Source of the DNA: Acidimicrobiaceae bacterium
Lineage (GTDB): Bacteria > Actinomycetota > Acidimicrobiia > Acidimicrobiales > RAAP-2
DNA: 64,000 bases
Direction: 5' to 3'
Assembly: GCA_003162475.1 (NCBI GenBank)
Contig: PMOI01000004.1
Location: 254,049 to 318,048, forward strand
Shown: positions 24,381-32,887 of the stretch, one piece after another
Position numbering within the stretch: the stretch's first letter is position 1
Layout of the letters: the number at the start of each line of letters is the position of its first letter
Notes under the pieces: generated by a model
What the model saw: only the letters and a program-made list of their open reading frames with translations
Told to the model about the DNA's origin: nothing
The model's database searches: none
Translations under genes and position numbers: made by a program

Positions 24381-27300
24381 CTAGTGATGTTTCCCTTCTC
24401 CAAGTCCGAGACACTCAGGTTTCGGTCCCGCGTGGATGTTGCCGTAGCGGTGATTCGTAATCGCCACACTCTGTTCCAAGAGCCAACGCGGCAGTTCGAC
24501 GGCGCCCGACTGGGCGAGCGAACGAGGGTCGAGAGAGACGCCTCGTTCTAAGAGCGCCGTCGTCGGTTGCGGTTCTCGACTTATCCAGCGAACGCTCGAG
24601 AACGAGTCGGCTCGAGCAACGAGTTCATCGACGCTCTCGAGGGTGACGTCGAGAAGACCTCGCACCAACGACTCCGCACTGAACTCCACGTGCAGGTGCG
24701 CGAGGTCGATGAGGCCTCGTACGTAGGCCAGTTGATTGGGTGCGACACCCACGTCAACACGGATGGCGACGGGCTTCGTTGGCCGACGGTAACGAACGAG
24801 GTTGCGTTCGGCACTCAGACCCGAGTCGTCGCGTGCCACGGATCCGAACTCGTGCCACCACGTCGTCGCTTCAGCCAGGGCCCTGTCGTCGTCGACGACT
24901 CGTGGCCAGTGGCGAAGGCAGTTGAGGTAGTTCACGCCACCGGCCTTGGCCGTCGGGCCTACGCGCGAGCGCCTCCAACCACCGAAGGGCTGACGACGGA
25001 CGACGGCGCCGGTGATCCCGCGATTGATATAGACGTTGCCGACTTCGACCTTCTCCATCCAACGTTCGCACTCCTCTTGATTGAGCGAATGCAGACCTCC
25101 GGTGAGCCCGTACGGGACTTGGTTCTGCCACGAGGTCGCCTCGTCGAGGTTCGAAGCGACCATGACGCCGAGCACCGGTCCGAACCACTCGTTGAGGTGA
25201 CTCCACGATCCCGGCCGTACCCCGACCTTCACGCCTGGGCGCCAGAGCAGCCCCTCGTCGTCGAGACGCTCGGGTTCGACCAACCACGACTCGCCGTCGT
25301 CGAGTTGAGTGAGCGCGCGAAGCAGTGCGGGCTCGGGTGGACGAATGATCGGCCCGACGTTGGTGGCGAGTTCGTAGCTCGCCCCGACGCGAAGACTCCT
25401 CACGGCGTCGACGAGCTGGGGCAGGAACTTGGGATCGTCGTAGAGGGACCGCTCGACGATGGCGAGACTCGCGGCGCTGCACTTCTGACCAGCGTGACCA
25501 AAGGCCGACTGCACCACGTCCTTCACCACGAGATCGACGTCGGCGCTGGCGGTGATGACCACGGCGTTCTTGCCACTCGTTTCGGCGAGGAGACGCAGTC
25601 GTGGCTTCCACGAGGTGAAGAGTTTCGCGGTGTCGAAGGATCCGGTGAGGATGACCGCGCTCACGCCCACGTGGCTCACGAGGTGTTGACCATTCTCGTC
25701 GTCGCGTGTTGGCACGAGTTGCAAGACCTCGCGCGGGACGCCCGCGTCCCAGAGTTGTGTCGCCAGCTCGAAGGCGACCGCGACAGTTTCGGGCGCGGGC
25801 TTCAAGACGACGGCGTTGCCGGCCGCGAGTGCCGCGAGGACGCCACCCGCGGGAATGGCGTAGGGGAAGTTCCACGGGGGCACGACGAGGACGACGCCGA
25901 GAGGAGTGGACGTGTCGTCGCGCTGAGCCTGTGTCGCGTAAAAGCGAGCGAAGTCCACGGCTTCACTGACCTCGGGGTCCGCCTCGGCGACAGTCTTGCC
26001 GGCGTCTCGGGCCATGACGGCGATCGTGGCGGCGCGGCGCGCCGCCATCACGTCCGCGGCTCTTCTCAAAATGGTCTGGCGCTCTTCGAGCGAATATCGG
26101 TGCCACGTGGCGAAGCCGGAGCTCGCGAACTCGAGCGCCTCGTCGATCTCCTCGACGCGCGCGACGCGGTAGCGGTACCAGGTGCGACCATGATCGCTCG
26201 GGTCGTGGCCATCTTCGAATGACGCAGACTCGGTGGCGCTGAGGTGGGTGAGCGTGTCGATCGTGACGTCGCTACGCCCACGGACAACGGCGAGCGCACT
26301 CGTCACCTCGCCCACGTAACTCGCGTTCGTGGGGTCGCCGTCGGGTTCGTTCTCGAAGTGAGAGGCGCCAGGGACTAAGGCGAGCCGTCGACGCTCGACG
26401 TTGACGTCATCGCGCGCGTCGAGCGAGGTGAGGAAGCGTTGCTCCTGCTCTTCGTAGACGTTCGGGCTCTCGGCAATGAAGAGGGCGGCGCGCAGGTAGT
26501 TCTCGGGGGCGGTGTTCTCGTCTAAGCGGCGAACGAGGTAGGCAACTGCTGAAGCGAAGTCGTCGCGTTGGGTAACCGGCGCGTAGAGCAGGACCGAATG
26601 GCCGCGTTCGACGAGCGCTCTCGCCTCGGCGTTGGCCATGCCTTCGAGCATCTCGACGTCGAGCTGGCCTACGACGTTACGAGACTTCGCGAGCTCCAGC
26701 GCCCACGCCACGTGAAAGAGGTTGTGGCTGGCGACACCCACACGAAGCGAAGCGCCGTGTTCGGGGCGAAGGACCACGTCAACGAGTCGACAGAAGCTGG
26801 CGTCGACGTCGGCCTTCGAGCCGTACGGCGCGGGACTCCAGCCGTGCAGCTCAGCCTCGACCTGTTCCATTGCGAGGTTGGCCCCCTTCACCAGTCGGAC
26901 CTTCAGTTGACCCCCGCCCGTGGCGTGACGTCGGGTGGCGAAGTCGATGAGCTCTTCGAGTGCGCCGTGCGAATCAGGGAGGTAGGCCTGCAGCACGAGG
27001 CCCGCGTTCAGCGCGTGGAACGCTGGCTCGCTGAGGACCGTCGTGAAGGCGTCCAACGTGAGACGAAGATCTCGGTACTCCTCCATGTCGAGATTGACGA
27101 AGGTGCCGTGTTGAAGGGCTTCGCTGAAGAGGACGCGCAGTTTCGCCGCGACGCGTTGACGCGATCCCTCGTGGTCAATGGTGACCAGTTGGCTCACTAT
27201 CGACGAGAGCTTCACCGAGACGTAGTTCACCTCTGGTCGTCGCACGACGTCGAGGACACGCTCCAGGCGATCGTCGGCCTCTCGCTCACCGAGCACCGCT

Positions 27301-27761
27301 TCACCTAGGACGTTGACGTTCAAGGAGAGACCGTCTCGTTGGTGCGACTCGACGGCGGCGCGCAGTGACGCCTCGTCGGCGTCCAGGATCAAGTTCTCAG
27401 TGAGGTCGCGCACTCTCGTGTTGACGATGCGTAGTGCGCTCGTCGGTGCGACGCGTGACAACAACGCCACGGCGCGTAGTCCGAGGGCGTTCACGGGGCC
27501 AAAACCCTTCGGCGAGGCCTGCTTGACCGAGGTGCGAAGCGCAGTGGCGGCGCTGCTCGTCGAGGAGAAACGCATGACCTCATCAGTCAAGGTGATGGTG
27601 ACCTCGACGGCTCGTGGATCGTCGAAGAGTCGACGAAAACGGCGACGGGTACTTCGCTCGTCGCGCGAGCCGGGAACGGCCGCCGCGTCGATGAGTTCGC
27701 GCGCGCTGGCAAGGGTGTTGGCTACAACGGAGGCGGCCACGTTGCCGTCGGCATCGATCAT
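24381..27761 (-). CDS. putA: Bifunctional proline dehydrogenase / L-glutamate-gamma-semialdehyde dehydrogenase
   Basis: The enzyme has 1126 residues from ATG 27761; GTG 27773 with GGGGG upstream is an alternative start. It oxidises proline to pyrroline-5-carboxylate with FAD and then to glutamate with NAD+. The proline-dehydrogenase barrel spans about residues 70-460 (SVKLSSIVSQL, VNLDMEEYRDLRL, VRLVKGAN, SHNLFHVAWAL). The aldehyde-dehydrogenase half spans about 540-1000, with PWNFPYAIPAGG, LAETSGKNAVV and the catalytic Cys761 in GHAGQKCSAAS. The last 120 residues are a short C-terminal tail. There is no N-terminal ribbon-helix-helix, so it is not a self-repressor. The start is only 16 nt after the stop of the AI-2E-family transporter gene, so the two are one operon. 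Confidence 0.93.
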   Translation of the reverse strand: MIDADGNVAASVVANTLASARELIDAAAVPGSRDERSTRRRFRRLFDDPRAVEVTITLTDEVMRFSSTSSAATALRTSVKQASPKGFGPVNALGLRAVALLSRVAPTSALRIVNTRVRDLTENLILDADEASLRAAVESHQRDGLSLNVNVLGEAVLGEREADDRLERVLDVVRRPEVNYVSVKLSSIVSQLVTIDHEGSRQRVAAKLRVLFSEALQHGTFVNLDMEEYRDLRLTLDAFTTVLSEPAFHALNAGLVLQAYLPDSHGALEELIDFATRRHATGGGQLKVRLVKGANLAMEQVEAELHGWSPAPYGSKADVDASFCRLVDVVLRPEHGASLRVGVASHNLFHVAWALELAKSRNVVGQLDVEMLEGMANAEARALVERGHSVLLYAPVTQRDDFASAVAYLVRRLDENTAPENYLRAALFIAESPNVYEEQEQRFLTSLDARDDVNVERRRLALVPGASHFENEPDGDPTNASYVGEVTSALAVVRGRSDVTIDTLTHLSATESASFEDGHDPSDHGRTWYRYRVARVEEIDEALEFASSGFATWHRYSLEERQTILRRAADVMAARRAATIAVMARDAGKTVAEADPEVSEAVDFARFYATQAQRDDTSTPLGVVLVVPPWNFPYAIPAGGVLAALAAGNAVVLKPAPETVAVAFELATQLWDAGVPREVLQLVPTRDDENGQHLVSHVGVSAVILTGSFDTAKLFTSWKPRLRLLAETSGKNAVVITASADVDLVVKDVVQSAFGHAGQKCSAASLAIVERSLYDDPKFLPQLVDAVRSLRVGASYELATNVGPIIRPPEPALLRALTQLDDGESWLVEPERLDDEGLLWRPGVKVGVRPGSWSHLNEWFGPVLGVMVASNLDEATSWQNQVPYGLTGGLHSLNQEECERWMEKVEVGNVYINRGITGAVVRRQPFGGWRRSRVGPTAKAGGVNYLNCLRHWPRVVDDDRALAEATTWWHEFGSVARDDSGLSAERNLVRYRRPTKPVAIRVDVGVAPNQLAYVRGLIDLAHLHVEFSAESLVRGLLDVTLESVDELVARADSFSSVRWISREPQPTTALLERGVSLDPRSLAQSGAVELPRWLLEQSVAITNHRYGNIHAGPKPECLGLGEGKHH

Positions 27762-27777
27762 CGAAGCCGTCACCCCC

Positions 27778-28956
27778 TTATTCGGCACTGAACGGGTCGG
27801 TCTTATTCGAGAGATTCGAGATGACCCCGGGCGGCGACGCCGTGGAGTTCCAGATTTCTCGGAACAACACGTGGATGGTGGCGGCTCCGGGGACAGCGAG
27901 GAGGACGCCCACAAAGCCCCCGAAGATGCCCCCGACCCACGAGCCGATCTCTGCCCCCACGAGGATGGCGACGAAGACTGAAAGTGGATTGATCTTGACG
28001 GTCCGACTCATGATGATCGGGTTGAGCACGTGATTCTCGACGAGGCTGTAGACGACGAAGACGATCGCCGTGATGATGCCCGCCGTGAGCGAGTGCACCA
28101 CGGCGAAGAGGACCGTTGGTATTCCCGCGAGCGCGCCACCGATCTGGGGGATGAAGTCCACCAGCGCGACCCAGATCGCGAAGAGAATCGCGAAGGGCAC
28201 GGAGAGAGTGAAGAGGGTGATGAAGATCACGAAGCCCGCGATGAGCGAGGTCAAGAAGTTACCGAGCATGTAGCCGAGCGCCGCGCGTGAAACCTGCGCA
28301 CCGACCTTCGACACCCAGACCCGGTTCTTCGGCAGCATCATCGCGAGTCCCGCTCGACGAATCTTGGGACCCTCTAGCAACAGCAACGTGACGAAGGCGA
28401 AGATCGTGACGAGGGCGACCAGCAGTGTCGCCGCGCCCTTGCCGAGCGCCAACGCTGGCTTGCTCAGTCCGTTGGCCAAGGAGACCAATTTGGAAGAGTT
28501 TCTTTGGAGCCACGTCTCGACGTGGTAGCGGTGCAGAAGGTGACCAATCCAGCCCTTGTTGTTCTCGGCGTTGTGGACGTAAGTCGGCAGAGCGTGCGCG
28601 AGGTGCGTCATCGAGTTCACCAGCGGGTAACCAAAGGCCACGCAGAGACCGCCGAAGACGAGAATTGCCGCGACCGTCACGACCAACACGGCCGCCCCAC
28701 GACGGGGGAGTTTCCAGTGCTGGAGGAAGACGACGATGGGATTCAAGAGCAGGGCAATGAACGCGCCCACGAGTATCAAGAGCAGGACGGCGCGCAGTCG
28801 ATAGAGGACTTGGAATGAGAAGTAGACCACGATGACCACGAACACGGTGGCGAGGATGGACTTCAGCGGGACACTGTTGATCTGGGCGCGCAGAAAGAGT
28901 CGCGACCTTCGAGTGCTCGAGATGCCGTCTTGATCGTCGTTCGATGAATCGGACAC
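27778..28956 (-). CDS. AI-2E family transporter (UPF0118)
   Basis: The protein has 392 residues from GTG 28956, behind AAAGGAG. It has eight predicted helices with the family pattern: an N-terminal pair, a soluble segment (residues 140-200), then the conserved FIPQIGGALAGIPTVLFAVV and the C-terminal GAEIGSWVGGIFGGFVGVLLAVPGAATIHVLFR. The family contains the TqsA autoinducer-2 exporter and Na+/H+ antiporters, and most members are uncharacterised. It is co-transcribed with putA, 16 bp upstream. A role in proline or sodium/proline balance is possible, but this is inference. Confidence 0.88.
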   Translation of the reverse strand: MSDSSNDDQDGISSTRRSRLFLRAQINSVPLKSILATVFVVIVVYFSFQVLYRLRAVLLLILVGAFIALLLNPIVVFLQHWKLPRRGAAVLVVTVAAILVFGGLCVAFGYPLVNSMTHLAHALPTYVHNAENNKGWIGHLLHRYHVETWLQRNSSKLVSLANGLSKPALALGKGAATLLVALVTIFAFVTLLLLEGPKIRRAGLAMMLPKNRVWVSKVGAQVSRAALGYMLGNFLTSLIAGFVIFITLFTLSVPFAILFAIWVALVDFIPQIGGALAGIPTVLFAVVHSLTAGIITAIVFVVYSLVENHVLNPIIMSRTVKINPLSVFVAILVGAEIGSWVGGIFGGFVGVLLAVPGAATIHVLFREIWNSTASPPGVISNLSNKTDPFSAE

Positions 28957-29021
28957 GCCGTTGCACTCCTTTCGTCGCGGATACTTCGGTTTACGCTACT
29001 TCGATAAGAAGCCGGGACCCC

Positions 29022-30062
29022 CTACGTGACCTCTTCACTTTGACGTAAGGGTCCGTACCGTCGACGGTAGAGGACATAACAGACGCCGCCCGCCAGCGTT
29101 GGCAGCCAGTAAGAACCGAGTCGAAAGGCGAGCGTCGCGACGACGGCGTCGCCGGTCGGGATGTTCGCGAGCACGAGCAGACCACTGAGACTCGCCTCCA
29201 CGAGGCCGAGTCCTCCTGGGGTTAAGGGCAGCAGGGCCAGGACGGCTGTCGCGGCGTAGGCCAAGAGCACGAGCGACGGGTTAGGGCGACTACCAGTGGC
29301 GCGAAGGACCGCCAAGAGACTGAGGTAGTCGAGTCCGATTCGTCCGGCAATCAACAACAAGGCCTTCCACCAGTTCCGGCCAAGGTCACTACGTACCAGA
29401 TCGCGTTCGGCCACGAGACGCGCGCCGAGGTCCGTCGACTGCTTGCGGCGTCGAGGCAGTTTGTTCAACAGCCACTGGATGGTCTTGCCGAGGGTGAGCA
29501 ACGTCCGGTCGGTGGTGAGGATGATGGCACCGAGCGCGACGATGAGCACGAAGCCAATGCCGCCGAGTTCTCCGGCGTGCACGAGACCAGCGCTCACCGC
29601 CGTGCCACCAATGATGACGGGCAGCGCGAAGATCGGCAGAGAGAACAACGCGGCGACTCCAATGATGGAGGACACGGCGAGACCACTGGCCGCCTGAACG
29701 GTGTCGATGCCGGTGCCCGCGAGCATCCGGTACTGAACACTCGCTCCGACGGCGTCACCACCAGGCAACGTGTTGGTGACGGCGTTGCCCGCGAGTCCCG
29801 CCGTCACGACGGCGAACCAGCTCTTCGTTCGAAGGACGAGACGCAACAGGGCCATGGCACAGACGAAACTGGCCGCCTCGCAGAGAACGGCGGTAAGGAG
29901 CCACCACGGCTCGAGCGTCAAGAGCCGGGGCCACGAGGAGATGACTTTGACGAGAGCGGGCAGCAGGACGTAAAGACTGAGACCCGCGACGACGACCGCG
30001 ACGATGCGACCGTAGTGCGCCTTGCCTTTGCGTGGTGTGGTGTCCGAAGTGATTGGTTCAAT
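29022..30062 (-). CDS. UPF0104 / LPG-synthase-TM family membrane protein, probable ATT start
   Basis: The conserved UPF0104 features are AGLAGNAVTNTLPGGDAVGASVQYRML, LLPLTPGGLGLVEASLSGLL and a C-terminal FRLGSYWLPTLAGGVCYVLY. Seven or eight helices are predicted. The first usual start is TTG 29921, which cuts off the first helix. In-frame codons upstream read VAVVVAGLSLYVLLPALVKV, the family's normal first helix, and stay open to TGA at 30072-30074 with no ATG, GTG or TTG. ATT 30060-30062 is the best remaining start (346 residues). It overlaps the TGA of a 13-codon upstream frame. A one-base error in the assembly is an alternative. The family is linked to lipid or glycan flipping or synthesis in the membrane. 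Confidence 0.78.
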   Translation of the reverse strand: MEPITSDTTPRKGKAHYGRIVAVVVAGLSLYVLLPALVKVISSWPRLLTLEPWWLLTAVLCEAASFVCAMALLRLVLRTKSWFAVVTAGLAGNAVTNTLPGGDAVGASVQYRMLAGTGIDTVQAASGLAVSSIIGVAALFSLPIFALPVIIGGTAVSAGLVHAGELGGIGFVLIVALGAIILTTDRTLLTLGKTIQWLLNKLPRRRKQSTDLGARLVAERDLVRSDLGRNWWKALLLIAGRIGLDYLSLLAVLRATGSRPNPSLVLLAYAATAVLALLPLTPGGLGLVEASLSGLLVLANIPTGDAVVATLAFRLGSYWLPTLAGGVCYVLYRRRYGPLRQSEEVT

Positions 30063-30219
30063 ATATGCCGGTCACTGAGAAAACGTAAAAATCGTTCATA
30101 TTCACGTCAGCAGTTAGGTTCACGTCGTCGCCTTCTACCGCGGAAACGTCGCGCTTCGACTCATGGATTTGGCCAGCGTTCGCTCTCTCAATGCGCGCGA
30201 CACGAGTGAGGCACCGAAG

Positions 30220-30225
30220 TACCAT
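30220..30225 (+). promoter_or_regulatory. -10 box TACCAT, leaderless start of the HIT-like gene
   Basis: The box ends 6 nt before ATG 30232. This spacing supports that start rather than the in-frame ATG at 30163. Confidence 0.45.
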
Positions 30226-30231
30226 TTGCGA

Positions 30232-30846
30232 ATGCCACTCTCGCCTGACGAGTTCTACGCCACCACCGCCGCGGTGGCGGACGAAGAAGGGCGAACGACG
30301 CTGTCGCGGATGACGGCGTGGGAGATCTTTCCCTTCGAACAAGACGGACTGCGCGTCGTCCCATTGAAGGCGCCGGAGTTACCCGAGACACCACGTCGCG
30401 GCGAAGGCGGTTTGCCGTGCGCCTCGTGCGCCGCGACCGGTAGGGGAACCGTGTGGCAAGACGATCATTGGAGACTCATTACGTTCACCGAACCGTCCGG
30501 CGCGCCACTAGTGATGGTGTTGTTGCCGAAAGACCACTTCGACTTGACCGATCTGCCCGACGATCTTGCCGGAGAGTTGGGGAGACTCATCGTCCACACG
30601 TCGCGAGCCATCGAGTCACTAGAGCACATTGCGCGCGCGCACGTCTCACGCTGGGGTGACGGCGGCGCGCATCTGCACGTCTTCTTCTTCGCTCGCCCAG
30701 AGGGATTTGTCCAGCTGCGCGGCACCTGTCTCGCGATCTGGGACGACTTACTTCCCCAGACTCCGAAGGACGTCAGGGACGCCGACGCGATGATCGTCGC
30801 TAGGGCTCTCGAAGCTTCGTACGGCGGCGAGGCGATAACAAGCTAG
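30232..30846 (+). CDS. HIT-like superfamily protein
   Basis: The protein has 204 residues from ATG 30232. The N-terminal half begins MPLSPDEFYATTAAVADEEG and contains MTAWEIFPFEQDGLRVVPL. A CASC pair (residues 75-80) is followed by a GRGTVWQDDHWRLITF strand. The HIT-type active region is HVSRWGDGGAHLHVFFFARPEG, in which His-x-His-x-x-x is partly conserved (AHLHVFFF). HIT proteins hydrolyse or transfer nucleotides on His. The third histidine is replaced here by an aromatic residue, so catalysis is uncertain. It lies between two membrane or acetyltransferase genes and forms no clear operon. Confidence 0.7.
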   Translation: MPLSPDEFYATTAAVADEEGRTTLSRMTAWEIFPFEQDGLRVVPLKAPELPETPRRGEGGLPCASCAATGRGTVWQDDHWRLITFTEPSGAPLVMVLLPKDHFDLTDLPDDLAGELGRLIVHTSRAIESLEHIARAHVSRWGDGGAHLHVFFFARPEGFVQLRGTCLAIWDDLLPQTPKDVRDADAMIVARALEASYGGEAITS

Positions 30847-30884
30847 TTCCTTCGAGGTCATCGGCCCTTCTCGAGGAGGCACTC

Positions 30885-31754
30885 TCAAGCTTCGACGAGG
30901 TCGAATTGCACGACGTCGTCGACGAGCTGAAAGCCGACTCGTTGATAGACGCCGTTGCTCGTTGGATTGTCGGCGTCGGCGTAGAGCATGACGCGCGATC
31001 CCTGAGCGAGCAGCGTCGCACAGAGACAAGCGGTCACGGCTGACCCGTACCCGCGTCCCCGATTTTCGGCGGGCGTGAAAACGGGGCCGATCCGAGTGAC
31101 GAGACCCGACGGTGTCTCGACGGGCGTTGCGCGCCCCGCCATCGCGACGATGACGTCTCTGACGCACCAGAGTCTCATGGCGCCCTCTTGCACTCTCGCG
31201 ATGAGAAACGCTCGATCCCTCTCGTCGGCCTCACGGGCCACGCCATCAATGAAGAAGTGAAAGTCCGACGACCATTGATCGACGAGGTCGAAGTCGTTCA
31301 TCGTGGCCACACGGCATCGTCCTTCAACGTCGGGGACGGAGAGATTCTTCATCTCGTAGATGAAACTCTTGCGTCCTCGCACGGCCTCCCTGGAAGAGCC
31401 TGGCGAGTGCCCCTTCTCGTAGGATTCGAGAAACGCCGTGACGAGCTCTTCAGATCCAGCGAGCCACGGGAACTCGTCGTCTTCGCGGGCGACGGCCGCC
31501 GCCAACAGTGACGCCGCCTCTACGGGCATGGACCCAATTTGAAGTCCAAAGGGAGCGGTGCGCATCGACGCGCCCACGACCAGACCGTTATGGTCTTTGA
31601 CCAGCCACCACCAGTAGGCGTCGTATATTCGTGCATCGTTGGCGACCGAAGAGGCGACGGAACCCAGCACGTTCGTACGAATGGGATCGAGGCCACGATA
31701 CGTTGTGGTCTCGGAGAGAAACTCTTCGGGTGACGAGCAACGGACGACTTCCAT
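30885..31754 (-). CDS. GNAT N-acetyltransferase, two-domain
   Basis: The product has 289 residues from ATG 31754. The C-terminal GNAT domain (about residues 150-285) carries the acetyl-CoA site TRIGPVFTPAENRGRGYGSAVTA (Q/RxxGxG/A pattern) and the end LYADADNPTSNGVYQRVGF. The N-terminal 145 residues are a degenerate GNAT-like domain, giving the tandem architecture seen in mycothiol-synthase-like and Eis-like proteins; the sequence does not match MshD specifically. The acceptor substrate is unknown. A TATCGT box 6 nt upstream suggests a leaderless mRNA. Confidence 0.85.
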   Translation of the reverse strand: MEVVRCSSPEEFLSETTTYRGLDPIRTNVLGSVASSVANDARIYDAYWWWLVKDHNGLVVGASMRTAPFGLQIGSMPVEAASLLAAAVAREDDEFPWLAGSEELVTAFLESYEKGHSPGSSREAVRGRKSFIYEMKNLSVPDVEGRCRVATMNDFDLVDQWSSDFHFFIDGVAREADERDRAFLIARVQEGAMRLWCVRDVIVAMAGRATPVETPSGLVTRIGPVFTPAENRGRGYGSAVTACLCATLLAQGSRVMLYADADNPTSNGVYQRVGFQLVDDVVQFDLVEA

Positions 31755-31760
31755 TTATCA

Positions 31761-31766
31761 ACGATA
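31761..31766 (-). promoter_or_regulatory. -10 box TATCGT, leaderless start of the GNAT gene
   Basis: The TANNNT box ends 6 nt before ATG 31754 on the minus strand. Confidence 0.45.
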
Positions 31767-31863
31767 GAACGCTGTCGACGATTCGATACCTTGTCTGGTG
31801 ATTCGTTCCCGTGGGTCCACATGTCGACTAACTGGTCGTTACCACATGAGAATGAAGAGATGA

Positions 31864-32829
31864 GTGGCGAAGTTGGAAGTTGATGACGTGACGGGCGATC
31901 CGATAGGCGTCGAAAGGGCCAAGGTATTCCTCGTCGCTCGCTTCGATCAAGTGGTGAGCAACGTGACGCTTTTAGGTGAAGGCGACTGGTCGAAGGCGTT
32001 CTCATTTCAAGTTGGCGGCCGAGACTTCGTGGTTCGTTTTGGGGCGTACGGAGAGGACTTCGAAAAGGACCGCCGCGCGATGGCCTTCGCCGGACCCTTC
32101 TTGCCAGTACCAAACGTCATCGAAATTGGCGAGGCGTTCGGCGGTGCGTTCGCGATCTCCGAACGTCATTTCGGTCTCTTCCTCGGAGAAATCGACCTGG
32201 AGTCGCATAGACGATTAGCGCCAAACCTCTTGCGACTCTTTGACGCACTCCGCGACGTTCAGGTCGATCAAAGCGCGTCGGCGGAGTGGCCAGCCGATGC
32301 TGCAAAACATCTCTCGTGGCAGGAATGGATGGCATCTTCCGTTGAAGATGACGGCAACCCTCGTGTCGGTGGATGGCGAAGTGAACTGGCAAAAGATGAA
32401 GAAATCGAGGAGCTCTACGTGCGCGGAGCGAAGGCGCTGAACTCTCGACTCGTGGACTGTCCGAATGAGCTGCACCTCGTGCACGGAGATCTCTTGAATC
32501 GTAACGTTCTCGTCAGCGATGACGCACAACGACTTGAGGCGGTCTTTGACTGGGGATGCTCGGTCTACGGTGACTTCCTCTACGACGTGGCGTGGTTCAC
32601 GTTCTGGGCGCCATGGAATCCAGGTCTTGACGCGCTGGGATTTCGCGACGTCTACACGTCGCACGTCAAGGACATTGGTCTCGAAGTGCCAGATCTCGAT
32701 GAGCGTCTCGCGTGCTACGAGTTGCAGATCGGTCTCAGCCATTTGGCGTATAACACGGTGACGAACGATCCCGCCGAGAGAGTTCTCGTGGCGAAGCGGA
32801 CCGAAGAGGTCCTCGCTCGCAGTTCATGA
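31864..32829 (+). CDS. Aminoglycoside phosphotransferase family protein, hygromycin B kinase-like
   Basis: The protein has 321 residues from GTG 31864. The kinase catalytic loop is LVHGDLLNRNVLV (His-Gly-Asp-x4-Asn) and the metal-binding site is AVFDWG. Outside the motifs the sequence parallels hygromycin B 4-O-kinase as I remember it. The similar parts are GEGDWSKAFSFQVGGRDFVVRFG, FEKDRRAMAFAGPFLPVPNVIEIGE, CPNELHLVHGDLL and the following VYGDFLYDVAWFTFWAPW. The length is also close (Hph has 341 residues). It could phosphorylate an aminocyclitol antibiotic or a cellular sugar alcohol. Resistance is a testable guess, not a demonstrated function. The weak ribosome site makes the exact start uncertain. 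Confidence 0.82.
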   Translation: MAKLEVDDVTGDPIGVERAKVFLVARFDQVVSNVTLLGEGDWSKAFSFQVGGRDFVVRFGAYGEDFEKDRRAMAFAGPFLPVPNVIEIGEAFGGAFAISERHFGLFLGEIDLESHRRLAPNLLRLFDALRDVQVDQSASAEWPADAAKHLSWQEWMASSVEDDGNPRVGGWRSELAKDEEIEELYVRGAKALNSRLVDCPNELHLVHGDLLNRNVLVSDDAQRLEAVFDWGCSVYGDFLYDVAWFTFWAPWNPGLDALGFRDVYTSHVKDIGLEVPDLDERLACYELQIGLSHLAYNTVTNDPAERVLVAKRTEEVLARSS

Positions 32830-32874
32830 GCGAGCGGCTCGCACGGTCGCTGTAGCGCGAAGTGCGGCCACCGT

Positions 32875-32880
32875 TACGCT
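32875..32880 (+). promoter_or_regulatory. -10 box TACGCT, leaderless start of the questin-oxidase-like gene
   Basis: The box ends 7 nt before GTG 32888. Confidence 0.4.
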
Positions 32881-32887
32881 TCGATTC

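Noticed and set aside
24567..26222. 551-codon open frame on the + strand
   Set aside because: It is antisense to putA, whose domains and motifs are clear across the same bases; high GC opens long shadow frames.
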